NCBI GenBank assembly: GCA_028753945.1
Contig: JAPNXP010000002.1
Location: 13,392,001 to 13,456,000 of the forward strand
Reading direction: 5' to 3'
Length of the DNA: 64,000 bases
DNA from: Hexactinellida sp. DTS-2022
Lineage: Eukaryota; Porifera; Hexactinellida
Position 1 is the first letter of the stretch; the number at the start of each line of letters is the position of its first letter. Both the position numbers and the translations under genes were made by a program. Under the pieces are notes generated by a model. The model made no database searches. It was given only the letters and a program-made list of their open reading frames with translations, and was not told where the DNA came from. Shown here piece by piece: positions 1 through 11,392 of this stretch.

Positions 1-131
1 CTGTCCATAGAAACATCAGTGTAAAGAAGGTATTAATTAAATCTCATCTCAATATCTTATCATATTATTAGTAGGAAGATCAGTCTACCAAAAATTCCCT
101 ACGCAATGAGCCAATGACTGTGCAATTGTTT

Positions 132-177
132 ATTAATTGTGATTTCACATTGTGAACAATGTGAAATCACAATTAAT
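132..177. repeat. Perfect 22-bp palindrome with 2-nt spacer
   Basis: Arms at 132-153 and 156-177 are exact reverse complements, separated only by GA. A transcript from either strand would form a very stable hairpin. No partner copy was seen elsewhere in the window. It may be a collapsed MITE or simply a hairpin-forming repeat. Confidence 0.85.
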
Positions 178-2238
178 TAGATTTTTTCGTGGAAAATATG
201 TTTCATTTATTGATTCAAATTTAGGGTGGCTTATCCACAAATTTAATTAACATCAAAGTTAGGCGATATTTAAATAAACTAAACTATAATTTAACCTTTA
301 GATCAGTATGGACAAGAGTTCTTAATATAAATGGAAATAACTTACAATCGATATCTGATGAGATTATACTTTACTAAACTAGGTCAATTGGTTTCAATTG
401 CTTAATAACAGAGCTTTTAAGTTAAATTTAGTTAGGGAAATATTGGTTTTTACCTTACTTCCTTAGAAGTTCATTTATATTGGTTAATAAACGAATGATA
501 ACTTTGAAAATTAATATATATTACCATAGCATTCTGATATTACCTATATCCGCAAACTGTATGATTCAATAAAACTGAAAGCTACAATAAGTATGACAGA
601 ATCGCCTAAGCAAATAAAAGATCTGTAAAAATGGAGTAAATTAATTTCCAAGTTGAATTAGCTAATTAGCACTAAAATCAAACATAATGTTACTGTGAAA
701 TTCGATCATTACTTCATGTTGACGACCGTAATTTAGTGCGTAGAAGAATAACAGTGTATACATAATTAATACAAAAGCTTGTTAACATAGTCAACCACAA
801 AGGTGTTCCAACTGAGTTATGTAATGTCGAAACAGTTGATGAAATATTTACAATTTACATATACATGCAATAACCAAAATGTTCTGTAAATTAGTGAAGA
901 GAAATAATTCCAAATCTAAGTCAAGCTATCAGTGTGAAGCACAAAGTAACCGAAATATGTTTCTTACAAATACTGAATCTAATGTACGTATACTTTACTC
1001 GAAATGTATTTTTTTTGCATTACCAGATTTCGTATTAACAGGTGTAAACTAGTTTTAATTAAAAGGCTTTGAAGTGGATTGAAATAATGTACGTACAGTA
1101 TGTATCATTTCACCTGATAAAAAAATAATTTTTCAACCGTATTCATATTAAACGAAAGTATTCTGCATACTATTCTGCAATTTCACAGATAATACGAAAA
1201 CGCCAATACATTTTTTTCTATCATAAGGATATCACAACCATATGTAAACACATTTTATAGCCTGTAGCCAAAATTACCTCTACCGATAATAATATAATTT
1301 GTTATTTTGTATTAACAACTCGATGTATAATCAAGCACTCCATAAATCAATTATTAGATAAGCACAATGATATCGAGATGCCACGCGAATGCACCGATCT
1401 ATTATAATTAGCATTAAGTTATGGATACTAACAAAATCTAAATGAATTCCAGAGATCAGCTGAAGATGGGCAGTATTATCTTAAATTATATTAATGCTAT
1501 CTGATTAGTAGAAATTCGCCTTATTAAACATGTGACTGGTAAACCTCATACAAATATCAAGTTTGTCAAACAGTGCTAATATATTCCATATGATTGGAAA
1601 TAGACAAATTGTATAATAAGAATGATCACGTGCAGGTGTGTAGGAGATAAATGTCTGTCTTATAATTTGAATTGGAAGACATGGATTGTGTCCAACATAT
1701 TTGATTTAATAATAATTAAATTTAGGTTTCTGATAACTTAGAAAGTGTCTTAACGTTATACGTATTGAACTATAATGAACATCAGTTATCGAATGTCTGG
1801 GATCTCTAATTAATTTCGATGTAAGCAAGAGTTCATTGATTAAAAATATTTCTGAACTTTTCGACTATTTTAATACAAACAGGGCCAGGATTCGATGATT
1901 CGTATTAAATAATAGGAATTTATTATAGTAGATTTTAATTGCTAATAATATTCATGCAATACGAACAGGATTTCGAATTTAAACAAATCGATCAATATTT
2001 GCTTGAATTTCACACTGCAATTAATAGATTATTGGCTTTCATGCTACCAGGCAAACGATGTGACGTGACAATAGAGAAATCGAGAAAAATGCTAAACTCA
2101 TCGATTTAAATCCAATCGATTATAATTTTGGGCAACAAGTCGTCAAAAAGTCAAAAATTTTGCCTTTACTTACAGATAATTATATGACAATAGCTGGAAA
2201 ATGCATGATTTAATATTTCAGGATAACCAGCAAAATAA

Positions 2239-2480
2239 TCTATATTATTAAAACTCGATTGTTGTTTGTGTGTTTGTGTGTCCAGATTGTATTAGTGGTG
2301 GGGGAATAGAAACTAACTTTAAAATGTTACTATAGGTAAACAAGTATGCTGAACACGAATTCCATTTATAAATTTATAATATTAATATTTATTAATGTTG
2401 TTTACAAAAATAGGTAAACAATTCAAAATCAACCTAGAAGTTAGCTTTCAACGGGTATTATTGGTAAACGAGTTAAAACT
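2239..2480 (-). repeat. Helitron-like dispersed repeat (copy 1)
   Basis: It begins TCTATATTATTAAAACTCG, followed by a TTG/TTTGTG-rich tract and blocks (AAACAAGTATGCTGAACACG, AACCTAGAAGTTAGCTTTCA) that recur reverse-complemented near 44150-44394, 45560-46645 and 53880-54840. The TC start after an AT-rich target is what Helitron 5' ends look like. No Rep/helicase coding or 3' hairpin-CTRR end was identified, so the class is an inference. Confidence 0.5.
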
Positions 2481-3185
2481 ATGGAATGGTAGAAAGGGAT
2501 GTATATAACATCCTCCATGGTGGAAAGGGTGGGAGTAAGGCCGTTAACTTTAGGTGCGTAGCATCGATCCGTTGCAAAGCGACCGAGACCGAAGGGCTCG
2601 TAAAATTGTAAATACCTATGTATAATATGTAATCTATTGTAATTAAGTCCATTGGATAAATAGCAAGTTTGCGTTCAAGAACACAACATGTTGTTATAAA
2701 TAAATATGCAATTTAACTATTAACATAAATAATATTAAGTCTATGGACAATTTGTATACACAGCAAAACATCTACAAGATATTCACATATGGAAAAGGTG
2801 CAAAACACAATAGCTTATTAACATAAGTATGTAAGATTGAAAATAATAGGCGAAAAATCATTATGTCATTAAGACTCAAACCTAATCAACCATCTGCATA
2901 TGCTAATGTTTGGTTAGGATAATATACACGCATAAAGATTGGGAAATATGTTAAATAAATTTTAGAAAGTTGTCTCCGCTTATTTACCACATGTTGGTCC
3001 CAAATTTGTTTTGATTTATACGTACGGTTGTGTCAATTAACCGTAATCTCAGTGTAAATAATATTTTAGGAAACATTGATACCTGATAATTATCCCAAGC
3101 AACCGATTGTCTCGTTTTACTGGTGTACTAGTTAAGCAGGTTGACTGTACTACAATTCGTATTAGATAAATATGGTATTGTAACT

Positions 3186-3281
3186 TATATATCGGCCAAC
3201 ACCTTTCTAATGTAATCTTAAAGCCTTGGTAAGGTCATTTTTAAACATTAAAATTTAGCTTTGCGAACCGGGCTTTTATAG
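3186..3281. repeat. GGCCAACACC-family MITE, 3' part displaced
   Basis: Begins TATATCGGCCAACACCTTTC and shares its body with copies near 7681, 10207, 19235, 20240, 20469 and 41610. The expected inverted end is missing because the palindromic MITE at 3284 starts just where it should continue. Confidence 0.6.
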
Positions 3282-3283
3282 TA

Positions 3284-3784
3284 CAGTGGAACCTCTATAA
3301 GTAGGGGAGCATGGGACGGGGAAAATTTCAATTGCCCCCCATTCCCCGGTTATAAAATTCAATTGGAAAAACATTACATATGCTATATTATACAAAATAT
3401 TCATATAACACACACATTAATGCACGTTCTAGTTCTTATTTGTATATTATGACAATTTAGTTAACTGCTGATCTACACTAGGTGATTTGTTCTAAAAACA
3501 TCAGAGTAGATCAATCGAAATATTTTTTTCTGTAGAACTTTAGAGTCGATTTATTGGAAATATTGTATTATTTTATAAGAATCATGTTAGGATTTGTCCA
3601 TTCCCCCCGTTTATGGAGGTTGTTTTGTATGGAGATAAAAACTCCTTGAAATTTATGGTCCCCCATTCCCCACTTCCCCGCTTATAGAGGTCCATTTGTA
3701 TGGATATAAACGAATATGGTAAAAAAATTCCCAACTTATGGAGGTTCCCCATTTATAGAGACCCCACTTATAGAGGTTGCACTG
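3284..3784. mobile_element. TA-flanked palindromic MITE (pogo/Tigger-like)
   Basis: Left end CAGTGGAACCTCTATAAGT; right end reads ACTTATAGAGGTTGCACTG. TA dinucleotides flank both ends (3282-3283 and 3785-3786). The interior repeats the motif 'cccc-cttatagaggt' several times. CAGT termini and TA duplication fit the Tc1/mariner-pogo superfamily. There is no coding capacity. Confidence 0.75.
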
Positions 3785-4219
3785 TATATTAATTGTTAAT
3801 ATTGTTAATAAGTAAGCCCTTAATCTTTTGGTGCTGTTGTATATAAAATTATACTTTGAAAATAAATTTACTTATCAATTCAGAATAGACATTGATATTA
3901 AAAATTGCTACAATAATTGAAATTATCCACCTATTTATGAATGAATTACCAATACAATAATGTAATTCGAAAACTAATAGGGAAGTGCTCCACGCATACC
4001 ACATAACAATTGATAATTTAGACGGTCTTTATCATTAACCTCTTAATTTCACAACTAGTATAACAATCAGAAACACAAAGGTATAAATTATAGTTTGTGG
4101 AGGATGGATCAAAGATAATCTAATCTAATTCAGAGTTCACTGATTGAACATGTCTTTAATATTTCGCTAGGTTTCTATAACAGTAGAACTAAAACAAGAG
4201 CTCATTAGGTAGTTCAATG

Positions 4220-4358
4220 CAGAGTTGGAATCGGGTCCACTTTTCAGAACCCGACCCGACCCGAACCCGACCCGAAACCGATTCTAAATCCAAATCTTAA
4301 CCCGAACCCGACCCGAACCCGACCCGACCCGAGAAACCCGAACCCGATTCCAACTCTG
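4220..4358. mobile_element. hAT-type MITE with CCCGAACCCGA filling
   Basis: Terminal inverted repeats CAGAGTTGGAATCGGG / CCCGATTCCAACTCTG are flanked by an exact 8-bp duplication GTTCAATG (4212-4219 and 4359-4366). The interior is a degenerate array of CCCGA and ACCCGA units. An 8-bp TSD with CAG..CTG ends is the hAT signature. Confidence 0.9.
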
Positions 4359-4860
4359 GTTCAATGCAATATTCGATAAATTTAGCCAAAATTCCTAAAA
4401 TTAACATCTAAAATGTTTACTCCAGGCATATTATGCAAGTGGATGAGAATGAAAATTATGAATTCTTTAATTAATTAAAACTCGAATTCATGAAAATAAT
4501 AGGTTAATCTTCATGTGAGAAATATAGTCAGAATTTAAGAATTCTGCTTCTGGAGCAAAATGAGAAATACATAATAAGTGATATATAATACAATCTATAC
4601 ACTATGAATAGAAAGTAACACTTTCAAGCTACGGCCGCAAGCAACAATGACCTCATTGATGCTAGTTGCGCAATTACGATTACCTTGTTGACAATGCATA
4701 TTGGAGATGAGATAATAGTCAGCAGATCAGAAGAAAGTAGGCATACTCGGCAATGCAATTACAGTTGAATTAGAATTGATATAGCCGAGTTGAGTATATT
4801 ATACGAACAATCGGATAGTAGTTTTTGCATCGTAAATACACGCAGTTGAAAACACCCAAA

Positions 4861-6477
4861 ATGGCTCATGTGAAGAAAGAGTTCGATCGTTTGATCGCAG
4901 CTCAAATAAACATATCCAGATCAACATTCACGAAAGAAAGGATCAATCAACATATCGCTAGATACGAATACGCCAACACAAACACGGGGATTAAAGACAA
5001 ACGAGAGTACGAGTTGCTTAGCAGATACGACGTTGTTGAAGTTGAAGGAAACAAATGTTTGATCAAAAAAGGCTCAAATCCTTACCGGTTTTATTGCAAC
5101 ACAGATGAGCTATATGAACTGCTAAGAATTGCGCATATAGAGTGTAACCATGGGGGAGAAAAGAAGATAATGAGATTACTAAGCCAAAAATACGCTAACA
5201 TAACTATGAACCAAATCAAGATATTCAAGTCCGTCTGTGATGTATGTAAGGCTAAAAAGTTCAAAAAAGATGATACAACAGACAAATGGATATCAACCAT
5301 CAGCGAAAGATTCGGAAATCGAGGCCAAGTAAATACAATTGATTTTCAGCGACAATCACATCAAGGCTATAGCTATATACTATACTACTATGACCATGAA
5401 ACAAAATTTAATTCCCTACGCTCTTTGCATAGTACCGAGGCGGCGGAAATAGCAATTCAGCTGTTGGATATATTCACAATATTTGGTGCACCTCGTATCC
5501 TCCACAGTAATAATGGAAAACAGTTTGTTCGTAGTGTTATCAATGAGCTATGCGCTTTATGGCCGGAATTGTTAATTGTTGAGGGCAGAAATAGCAAAAA
5601 TGAATGTGTTAATGAAGCTAACGTTGTGGTTGAGGATGCAGTGCGAAAATGGACACTCAAACATCCACACACAGGATGGCCAGATTCGCTAAAGTTTATT
5701 CAACTTTCCTTGAACAGCAAGTTCAATGAATCAGTACTGAGTAGTCCATTCAAAGCGCTCTTCAATCAGGATCCTATTATAGGATTGAACCAAGATATAT
5801 CATTGAGTATCCTGAATACAACCAAGCTTGAAACAGAAGAAGATCTCGATGGTATTCTAATGAGTTACCCAAACCAAGAGGATTTATCTGAAGGGGAGAG
5901 CATAGAGAATCCAGAGAGAGTAAAAATCGAGGAAACCTATCCAGAAGATATGACAGAAAATGAATTTTCAATTCTAGATACTCTTCCTATTCCCCAATTG
6001 GTCTCTTTTTCCGTTGAAAACATGGAACCCAATATACAATGCAAAATATGCAGAGAATACATAATGGCAAATGTGCAAACATGTGTGAAATGTAACAGTC
6101 AGATACACGGCTCTTGTACTCAATTGTTGTTAGATCTCTCAGGCAAAGAGCAGAGTAAACTATGCAAGTGGTGCATTGAAGATACCCTATCTAACAACAA
6201 CAACAACAACAGAGTGGTGAATAAGGTCAAACGTAAAGGAGATAAAAATCGAGATTTGGAGTCTAAAAAAACTAAGAATATTATGAGTTATGAAGAATTG
6301 TGTCCAACGATATTTGTTGATCAGATTAAGAGTGAAATGCCGCTTCACGAAATGTTGTCAACCTTTGACACTGATGATCAATTGTTCACCAATGACCCAA
6401 TGAATTCATTATTAGCACAAGAAATGAGTAGCAGTCAATTTGAACTGAATGACATATTTCACTCAAAACCAGTGTAG
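4861..6477 (+). CDS. KRBA2-like integrase-derived protein, 538 aa
   Basis: Single-exon frame. I start at the ATG at 4861 (context AAAATGG), not at the in-frame TTG 36 nt upstream. It resembles KRBA2/SCAND3-type proteins, which derive from Ginger-type DNA transposon or retroelement integrases. About 90 residues in is an H2C2 zinc-binding module (HIECNH ... CDVCKAKK). An RNase H-like integrase core follows with the first catalytic Asp in VNTIDFQ. The second catalytic position, normally SDNG, reads HSNNGKQF (Asp to Asn), and the third, normally VERxN, reads VNEAN, so strand transfer is probably lost. A C-terminal PHD-like zinc finger (CKIC ... CVKC ... HGSC ... CKWC), a short poly-Asn tract and an acidic tail complete it. 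The frame is intact, so it may be a domesticated gene or a recently silenced element. No flanking terminal repeats were recognised. Confidence 0.75.
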   Translation: MAHVKKEFDRLIAAQINISRSTFTKERINQHIARYEYANTNTGIKDKREYELLSRYDVVEVEGNKCLIKKGSNPYRFYCNTDELYELLRIAHIECNHGGEKKIMRLLSQKYANITMNQIKIFKSVCDVCKAKKFKKDDTTDKWISTISERFGNRGQVNTIDFQRQSHQGYSYILYYYDHETKFNSLRSLHSTEAAEIAIQLLDIFTIFGAPRILHSNNGKQFVRSVINELCALWPELLIVEGRNSKNECVNEANVVVEDAVRKWTLKHPHTGWPDSLKFIQLSLNSKFNESVLSSPFKALFNQDPIIGLNQDISLSILNTTKLETEEDLDGILMSYPNQEDLSEGESIENPERVKIEETYPEDMTENEFSILDTLPIPQLVSFSVENMEPNIQCKICREYIMANVQTCVKCNSQIHGSCTQLLLDLSGKEQSKLCKWCIEDTLSNNNNNNRVVNKVKRKGDKNRDLESKKTKNIMSYEELCPTIFVDQIKSEMPLHEMLSTFDTDDQLFTNDPMNSLLAQEMSSSQFELNDIFHSKPV

Positions 6478-7051
6478 TTATGTATAATGAACTTTTTTAC
6501 CTTCTCTTTTTAGTTTTTACATGTCTTCATCTCTCCATTAAATATTTTTATACTAAATTCACATGTATATAATATCTTAGACTAAAGCTACCTTCAATAC
6601 GAATAGAAATAGTTTGTATATGTCTAAATGTAATTTCATTAAGATGTTGACATTTTGATAAGCTTAGGAAAATACTAACTCTACGCATCTGTGAAAAATT
6701 AGCAAAAGTATTCGTGAATGTAGAAATAAATCTATGGAAATTCGATCTGCAATATTTCAAGCCATCTGGATAAGGAAATTCATTAATTTTTAAATTAATT
6801 AAGGATTACAACCATTACTGCAGTCATTCAACGTCGTGACACTTATTCCAAAGAAAAAATCAATTCGCAATCAAAATTTTAAACTAAAAATTTTTCTTAA
6901 ATTGAAACCATTTGTTATTGATGGTGGTACTTGTATAAGATGGATAAGTGATTGCTAGCAAACAAGATCTAATTTAATATACAACCATTTACGTTCTGAA
7001 TATTATATTATCAGCCACTGTCAATACTATGTAAAATATTCCAACTAACCA
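6478..7051. other. Intergenic spacer
   Basis: AT-rich DNA between two plus-strand genes. It presumably contains the integrase-like gene's 3' end and the ERMP1 promoter. No repeat or motif was recognised. Confidence 0.5.
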
Positions 7052-10000
7052 ATGCTAAATACCTATGAACGAAGGCAGAGTTATATTCTACTCTTATTTC
7101 TAATCGGATTCTACGTTACCAATTTCTCAACTGTTTATTACTTTCTTTATCACCTTCCCACCATTACGTATACTGATGAAGAGCTTCGCTCTGATTTCTC
7201 GGTTGAACAAACGCGCCATTATCTAGAGAACATCACATCTTATGGGACAAGACATGTAGGTTCGAAATCAAATGAGGTAGAAACACCAAGGTATCTCACT
7301 GATGTGCTACATAGGATAATGGAGTATTCTAAAGAGCTGAGTTATGATGTCCAAGTAACAAGGAATTCAGGTGAGCGGGAAGTAAGTACTTGGCTAAAAT
7401 AAATAGCTATGGAGAGATAATTTATTGCTATTTGATGAGATAAAAATCTGAATCATATGCGAATGTAAAAATAGCATCTGGTGGAAAGTACTAATATCTC
7501 ATTCGAAAAAATATGGTTTGTGTACGTGTAGTACTGATACCAATAATTTGGATTCAAAAGAGATTACACAAAGAAAGGGCTAGTTTTTAGCAAACAAATA
7601 ATCAAATATTATGAATAAAAGGATGAAATATTTGGGGTTTGCATTAGAACCCAAACATTAATTAGAAGTACTAATACACGTATATTTAGCCAACGCCTTG
7701 TTAATTTAATTTTATTGCACAGGCAAGATATTTTTTTAAATTTCACGCCAGGTTTAGATATTAAAAAGGTGATGGTCACTATATAGTATATGTAGGCCCG
7801 ACATTAAAATAGTAACCATCGAAATGTTAGTCTCTTTCTTATAGGTAATTTTCTTCTAAACATTCTTACAGTAAAACCTTGGGTTAATCTCTATAAGGAT
7901 GTTGGCAGTGTTGTTATTCGCGTCCATAAGAAAGGAATAATTCCAAAACACAGTCTTCTTATAAACGCGCATTACGATAGTGCAGTTGGCAGTCCAGGTG
8001 CAAGCGATGATGCTGTTTCTTGTGCGATTATGTTAGAAGTGCTAGCTTCCATTGTCAAAGAAGTTGATAGAGGTGTGTACGACTTTAATACTGAACTTGT
8101 AATGTTATTTAACGGTGCCGAAGAGACATTTCTGCAAGCAAGTCATGGGTTTTCAACACAAAATCCTTGGGCGAAAAATCTCAAAGCATTTGTAAACCTC
8201 GAAGCCGCTGGTTCAGGTGGAAAGGAAATTCTTTTCCAAGCTGGTCCCAATAACCCATGGCTCGTAGAAGAATATATTAAATCTGTGCCGTTTCCATTTG
8301 GGACAAGTGTAGCTGATGACATCTTCAAAAGTGGAATAATCCCATCTGACACTGATTACAAAATATTTCGCGATTTCGCACACATACCAGGATTGGATAT
8401 TGCGTATATCACAAATGGCTATATTTACCATACCACACACGATAAGAGTGAATATATTCCTGATGGTACAATACATCGAAGTGGTTTGAATATTCTAGCT
8501 CTTACAAGAGCATTGTTGAACTCGGATGGATTGAAAGCGCCTCTAGACAACGAAAGAGCTACGCCAATATTTTTCGATTTTTTAGGATTCCAAGCATTCT
8601 CCATTGCTTCCGAAACAAACAGACTAGTCAGTACAACTTTGATAATTATCGTCTTAATTTACATTTTCCTCAATCAATCCATCTTGGATACAATTAAGGG
8701 CCTTTCGAATGTAATAATTAGCTTTTTGAGTGGTTGTCTCATTTCACTCCTGATCGCAGGTGCTTTAACTATCTCTCCTCAAGGTAGCATGTCATGGTTC
8801 AGTAACCAATGGGTCGTTATTTTCTTGTATATGTTACCAACTTTTATCAGTGCTTCGATATATCATCAATTCACTAGCCCAGGTGATATTAACGCAGTAA
8901 TTAAGAAAGAAAAGCAGTTATTTATTGGCACAATGTTGGTATGGATGTGTTTATTGATGCCGTTGATAATCCTAGACAAATCTACTTCATTTTCAATTTC
9001 TCTATGGATCATTGGGCCGTTCATATGTAGAGGTATAATTGGCGAACACATACTTCCTTCCTCTAAAAAAGGATTCCATATTATAAAGGTTTATACGCTA
9101 ACAGCATTTGGCACTTTACTGGCGCTTATTTTAACCCTCAACATGTGTATTACATTTATTGACATGATAATACCAATATCAGGAAGGATGGGAAATAAAA
9201 TTCCAAGTGATATATTATTATCGATCTTATGCAGTGTATGTAGCTTATCAGTTACAAGCTATTTCATTCCTTTAACTCTGTATATTCATAAAAAAGCGTT
9301 CTATATTGTATCCAAAATCTCGGCTATACTAACAATAGTTGTTTTCATTCTCGCAATTACTCAGATAATTTTCCCTTTCTCAATGAATCCAGGAAGCCCA
9401 AAACCCAAAAGACTGTATCTTAGTTACATAAGTAGGGGTGGTTATATTGATGGGAATATGCCGGAGAATTATATCTGGGTGTTAGCAGGTGATTGTTTGA
9501 GTTTACAGCCGATATTAAATTCGAAAGCAACTTCTTTGGACCAAGCAAAGATAGTCGAATGCGACAAAACAGAAGTTATTAGAGACTGTCCATTATCAAC
9601 ATTCGCACCGTTGTATGATAAAATCGGGAAATCGTTCTATATCAAGGTTGAAGAACGAAACTCCGTGCCAGACCCTATTTTAAAGATAATTAATTCCACA
9701 GATATTGGTAATAAACACAAAATTGTATTTTCCCTACAGATTAACTACAGAGGAATTATGGTAATGTCTAGGAAAGAAGAAGTTAATATAACAAGCTGGT
9801 CTTTTCAGGGTGAACCAACTGAAATCCCTTTAGCTGATGGTACTAACATATACTATGTTCACTTGTCATGTGGAATTGATCCTTGTGTCAACGAATTTTG
9901 GTTAGAATTTGAAGGTTTTCAAGCTGACAAAGTCAACATTGATATTGGTGTGGCTAATCAGTGGACAACTGAAAAGTCAGATGTCTTGGATAGTATTATA

Positions 10001-10066
10001 AAAGAGATGCCAGAGTGGGTCGATGTGATATCCTGGCAAGCTAACTACATAACTTGGCAGTATTAA
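7052..10066 (+). CDS. ERMP1: Endoplasmic reticulum metallopeptidase 1, two exons, 837 aa
   Basis: Exons 7052-7370 and 7872-10066; the donor CAG|GTGAGC and acceptor TTACAG|TA join in phase (319 + 2195 nt = 838 codons with stop). An N-terminal signal-anchor helix lies at about residues 9-31. An M28 zinc-peptidase domain follows: HYD at 140-142, the SPGASDDA motif about ten residues later, and GAEE with the catalytic glutamate at about 190. Roughly eight hydrophobic segments lie between about 375 and 600, then a lumenal C-terminal domain. Human ERMP1 is 904 aa, so this looks complete. The family resides in the ER membrane and has been linked to ER protein quality control and folliculogenesis. 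A second donor 11 nt downstream (GAA|GTAAGT) would break the phase with exon 2. The 501-bp intron carries a decayed GGCCAACACC-family repeat. Confidence 0.9.
7681..7800. repeat. GGCCAACACC-family MITE in the ERMP1 intron
   Basis: A degenerate copy: TATTTAGCCAACGCCTTGTT at the left and AAAAAGGTGATGGTCACTAT at the right are imperfect inverted ends of the same family as 10207-10335. Confidence 0.5.
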
Positions 10067-10206
10067 TTAACTATTAAGAGAAGAGAGGATTTGTGTTATA
10101 TTTACTCGCATTTTATCTGTATTAGGGATGATTTATTTATCAGCTTTAGTATTTTCGTGTAACATTGTTTTCTTATACAATAATGAAGGAATTGCTTATA
10201 CATACG

Positions 10207-10335
10207 TATATCGGCCAACACCTTCTCTAATGCAATTTGCAGCACTGATAAAGTAATTTTTAACATAAAAATTAATGTTTGCAACGCCGGTTATCATATT
10301 CAAAAGGTGTTGGCCGATATATAAGTAAGCCCTAA
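10207..10335. repeat. GGCCAACACC-family MITE, best copy
   Basis: Left TATATCGGCCAACACCTT is mirrored at the right by AAGGTGTTGGCCGATATATA and followed by AGTAAGCCCT, a tail also seen beside the 3284 element. It lies 140 bp past the ERMP1 stop. This is the clearest of seven copies in the window. Confidence 0.75.
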
Positions 10336-10585
10336 ATGAGTGGCTTGTTGATTGTGTTATCTAAGTTTTAATCACGTTGAACCCTTGGAATGAAAAAATA
10401 ATATCTTTTTAGGTATAAGTAGCACCACCAATTATTTCTGGATATATTAATATGAATTATTAATAATCAGTGTTGGTAAAAATTCACGGCACAAATAATG
10501 TGATAGTTAAACTATCCCACAATATAATACATATATTCATCATTAGTAAACACATATAAATAAGTAATTATTATTTCAAAGCAAT

Positions 10586-11392
10586 TCAATAATCATTCCC
10601 ATAAATATTATGTCCGCGTCTTTGTAAAGGATGGAAAATATACTCTTCGAATTGAAATAGACTTTCTTGGGTTGGCATTCCATCAAGTATATACAGATGG
10701 CTAGAATCAAATGATAGAGTACCAATTGATGTAACCATACCACTAATATGTTCTCTCCCGGGTAAGAAAATCTTAACAAACTCCTCTTCTATCTGATACT
10801 GTCCTTTCCTTACATGTGTGTGGATAAATTTCGCATAAATATCCTTGCATGAGACTGTTGATCCCCATATACTAGGCACACCCTCCAAATCCCACATAGC
10901 TTTCCCATTTACAAGCGCACACTTTTCTCGTGTTTGCAATTGCATCACACCTTTTCTATTATCAAATATGAACAACTTTGAGTCGGTCTTATTACAATAG
11001 GCACCGTTTGTTTGTATTACATTCAACACATCCTTTTCAGGCGGGTTAATAACATCACGCAACTCACTCGCTAAATCTTCAATAAGATAATACTCGGCTT
11101 CATGCAATAATGCTTCCACATTCATACTAGGTGGTACAACAAGATGGCGTGTACGCATATAGTATAGAATTGGACCAAAATATTCTCCGTTCCTGTCAAT
11201 GAAATAGGCACCATTTTCATCTTTCAAGGTAGGGTATCGACCTGACAAGAGTGATGAAAAGAAAACGGACACATTCGTGAGTGTGGATTTAGTAGTTTCA
11301 AATTTATGGCCACCTATATTCAATTTGAGGATGCTTGTGGATGATACCTGTGTGTTAGTTTGTGACTGTTCACTACCTGCAACTGTTGCCAT
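10586..11392 (-). CDS. KCTD-family BTB/POZ protein, 268 aa
   Basis: Single exon. The first methionine codon (complement of 11390-11392) opens MATVAGSEQ. Residues about 20-120 form a T1-type BTB domain: LKLNIGGHKFETTKSTL, then FFSSLLSGRYPTL, YFIDRNGEYFGPIL and ALLHEAEYYLIEDL. This is the KCTD pattern, and such proteins form pentamers that act mostly as Cullin-3 adaptors. The C-terminal 140 residues have the beta-rich look of the KCTD7/14 or KCTD6/21 groups, but I cannot assign the subfamily. There is no transmembrane pore region, so it is not a potassium channel. It is convergent with ERMP1. Confidence 0.85.
   Translation of the reverse strand: MATVAGSEQSQTNTQVSSTSILKLNIGGHKFETTKSTLTNVSVFFSSLLSGRYPTLKDENGAYFIDRNGEYFGPILYYMRTRHLVVPPSMNVEALLHEAEYYLIEDLASELRDVINPPEKDVLNVIQTNGAYCNKTDSKLFIFDNRKGVMQLQTREKCALVNGKAMWDLEGVPSIWGSTVSCKDIYAKFIHTHVRKGQYQIEEEFVKIFLPGREHISGMVTSIGTLSFDSSHLYILDGMPTQESLFQFEEYIFHPLQRRGHNIYGNDY

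Larger units (their letters stand above)
1..4860. other. Gene-free 5' region rich in small repeats
   Basis: No open frame of useful length and no recognisable exon was seen on either strand. The stretch holds the palindrome at 132-177, a Helitron-like fragment from 2239, a GGCCAACACC-family repeat from 3186, a TA-flanked MITE at 3284-3784 and a hAT MITE at 4220-4358. The rest is AT-rich DNA in which nothing specific was seen. Confidence 0.7.

Noticed and set aside
4220..4358. Interstitial telomere-like array
   Set aside because: The unit is CCCGA/ACCCGA rather than a metazoan telomere unit, and the array is bounded by hAT ends and an 8-bp duplication.
4825..4860. TTG at 4825 as start of the integrase-like gene
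   Set aside because: Nuclear animal genes rarely start at TTG; the ATG at 4861 has a good context and precedes the conserved part.
7371..7402. Extension of ERMP1 exon 1 to the stop at 7402, or the donor at 7382
   Set aside because: Only the donor at 7371 keeps phase with exon 2, and reading to 7402 would truncate the protease before its metal ligands.
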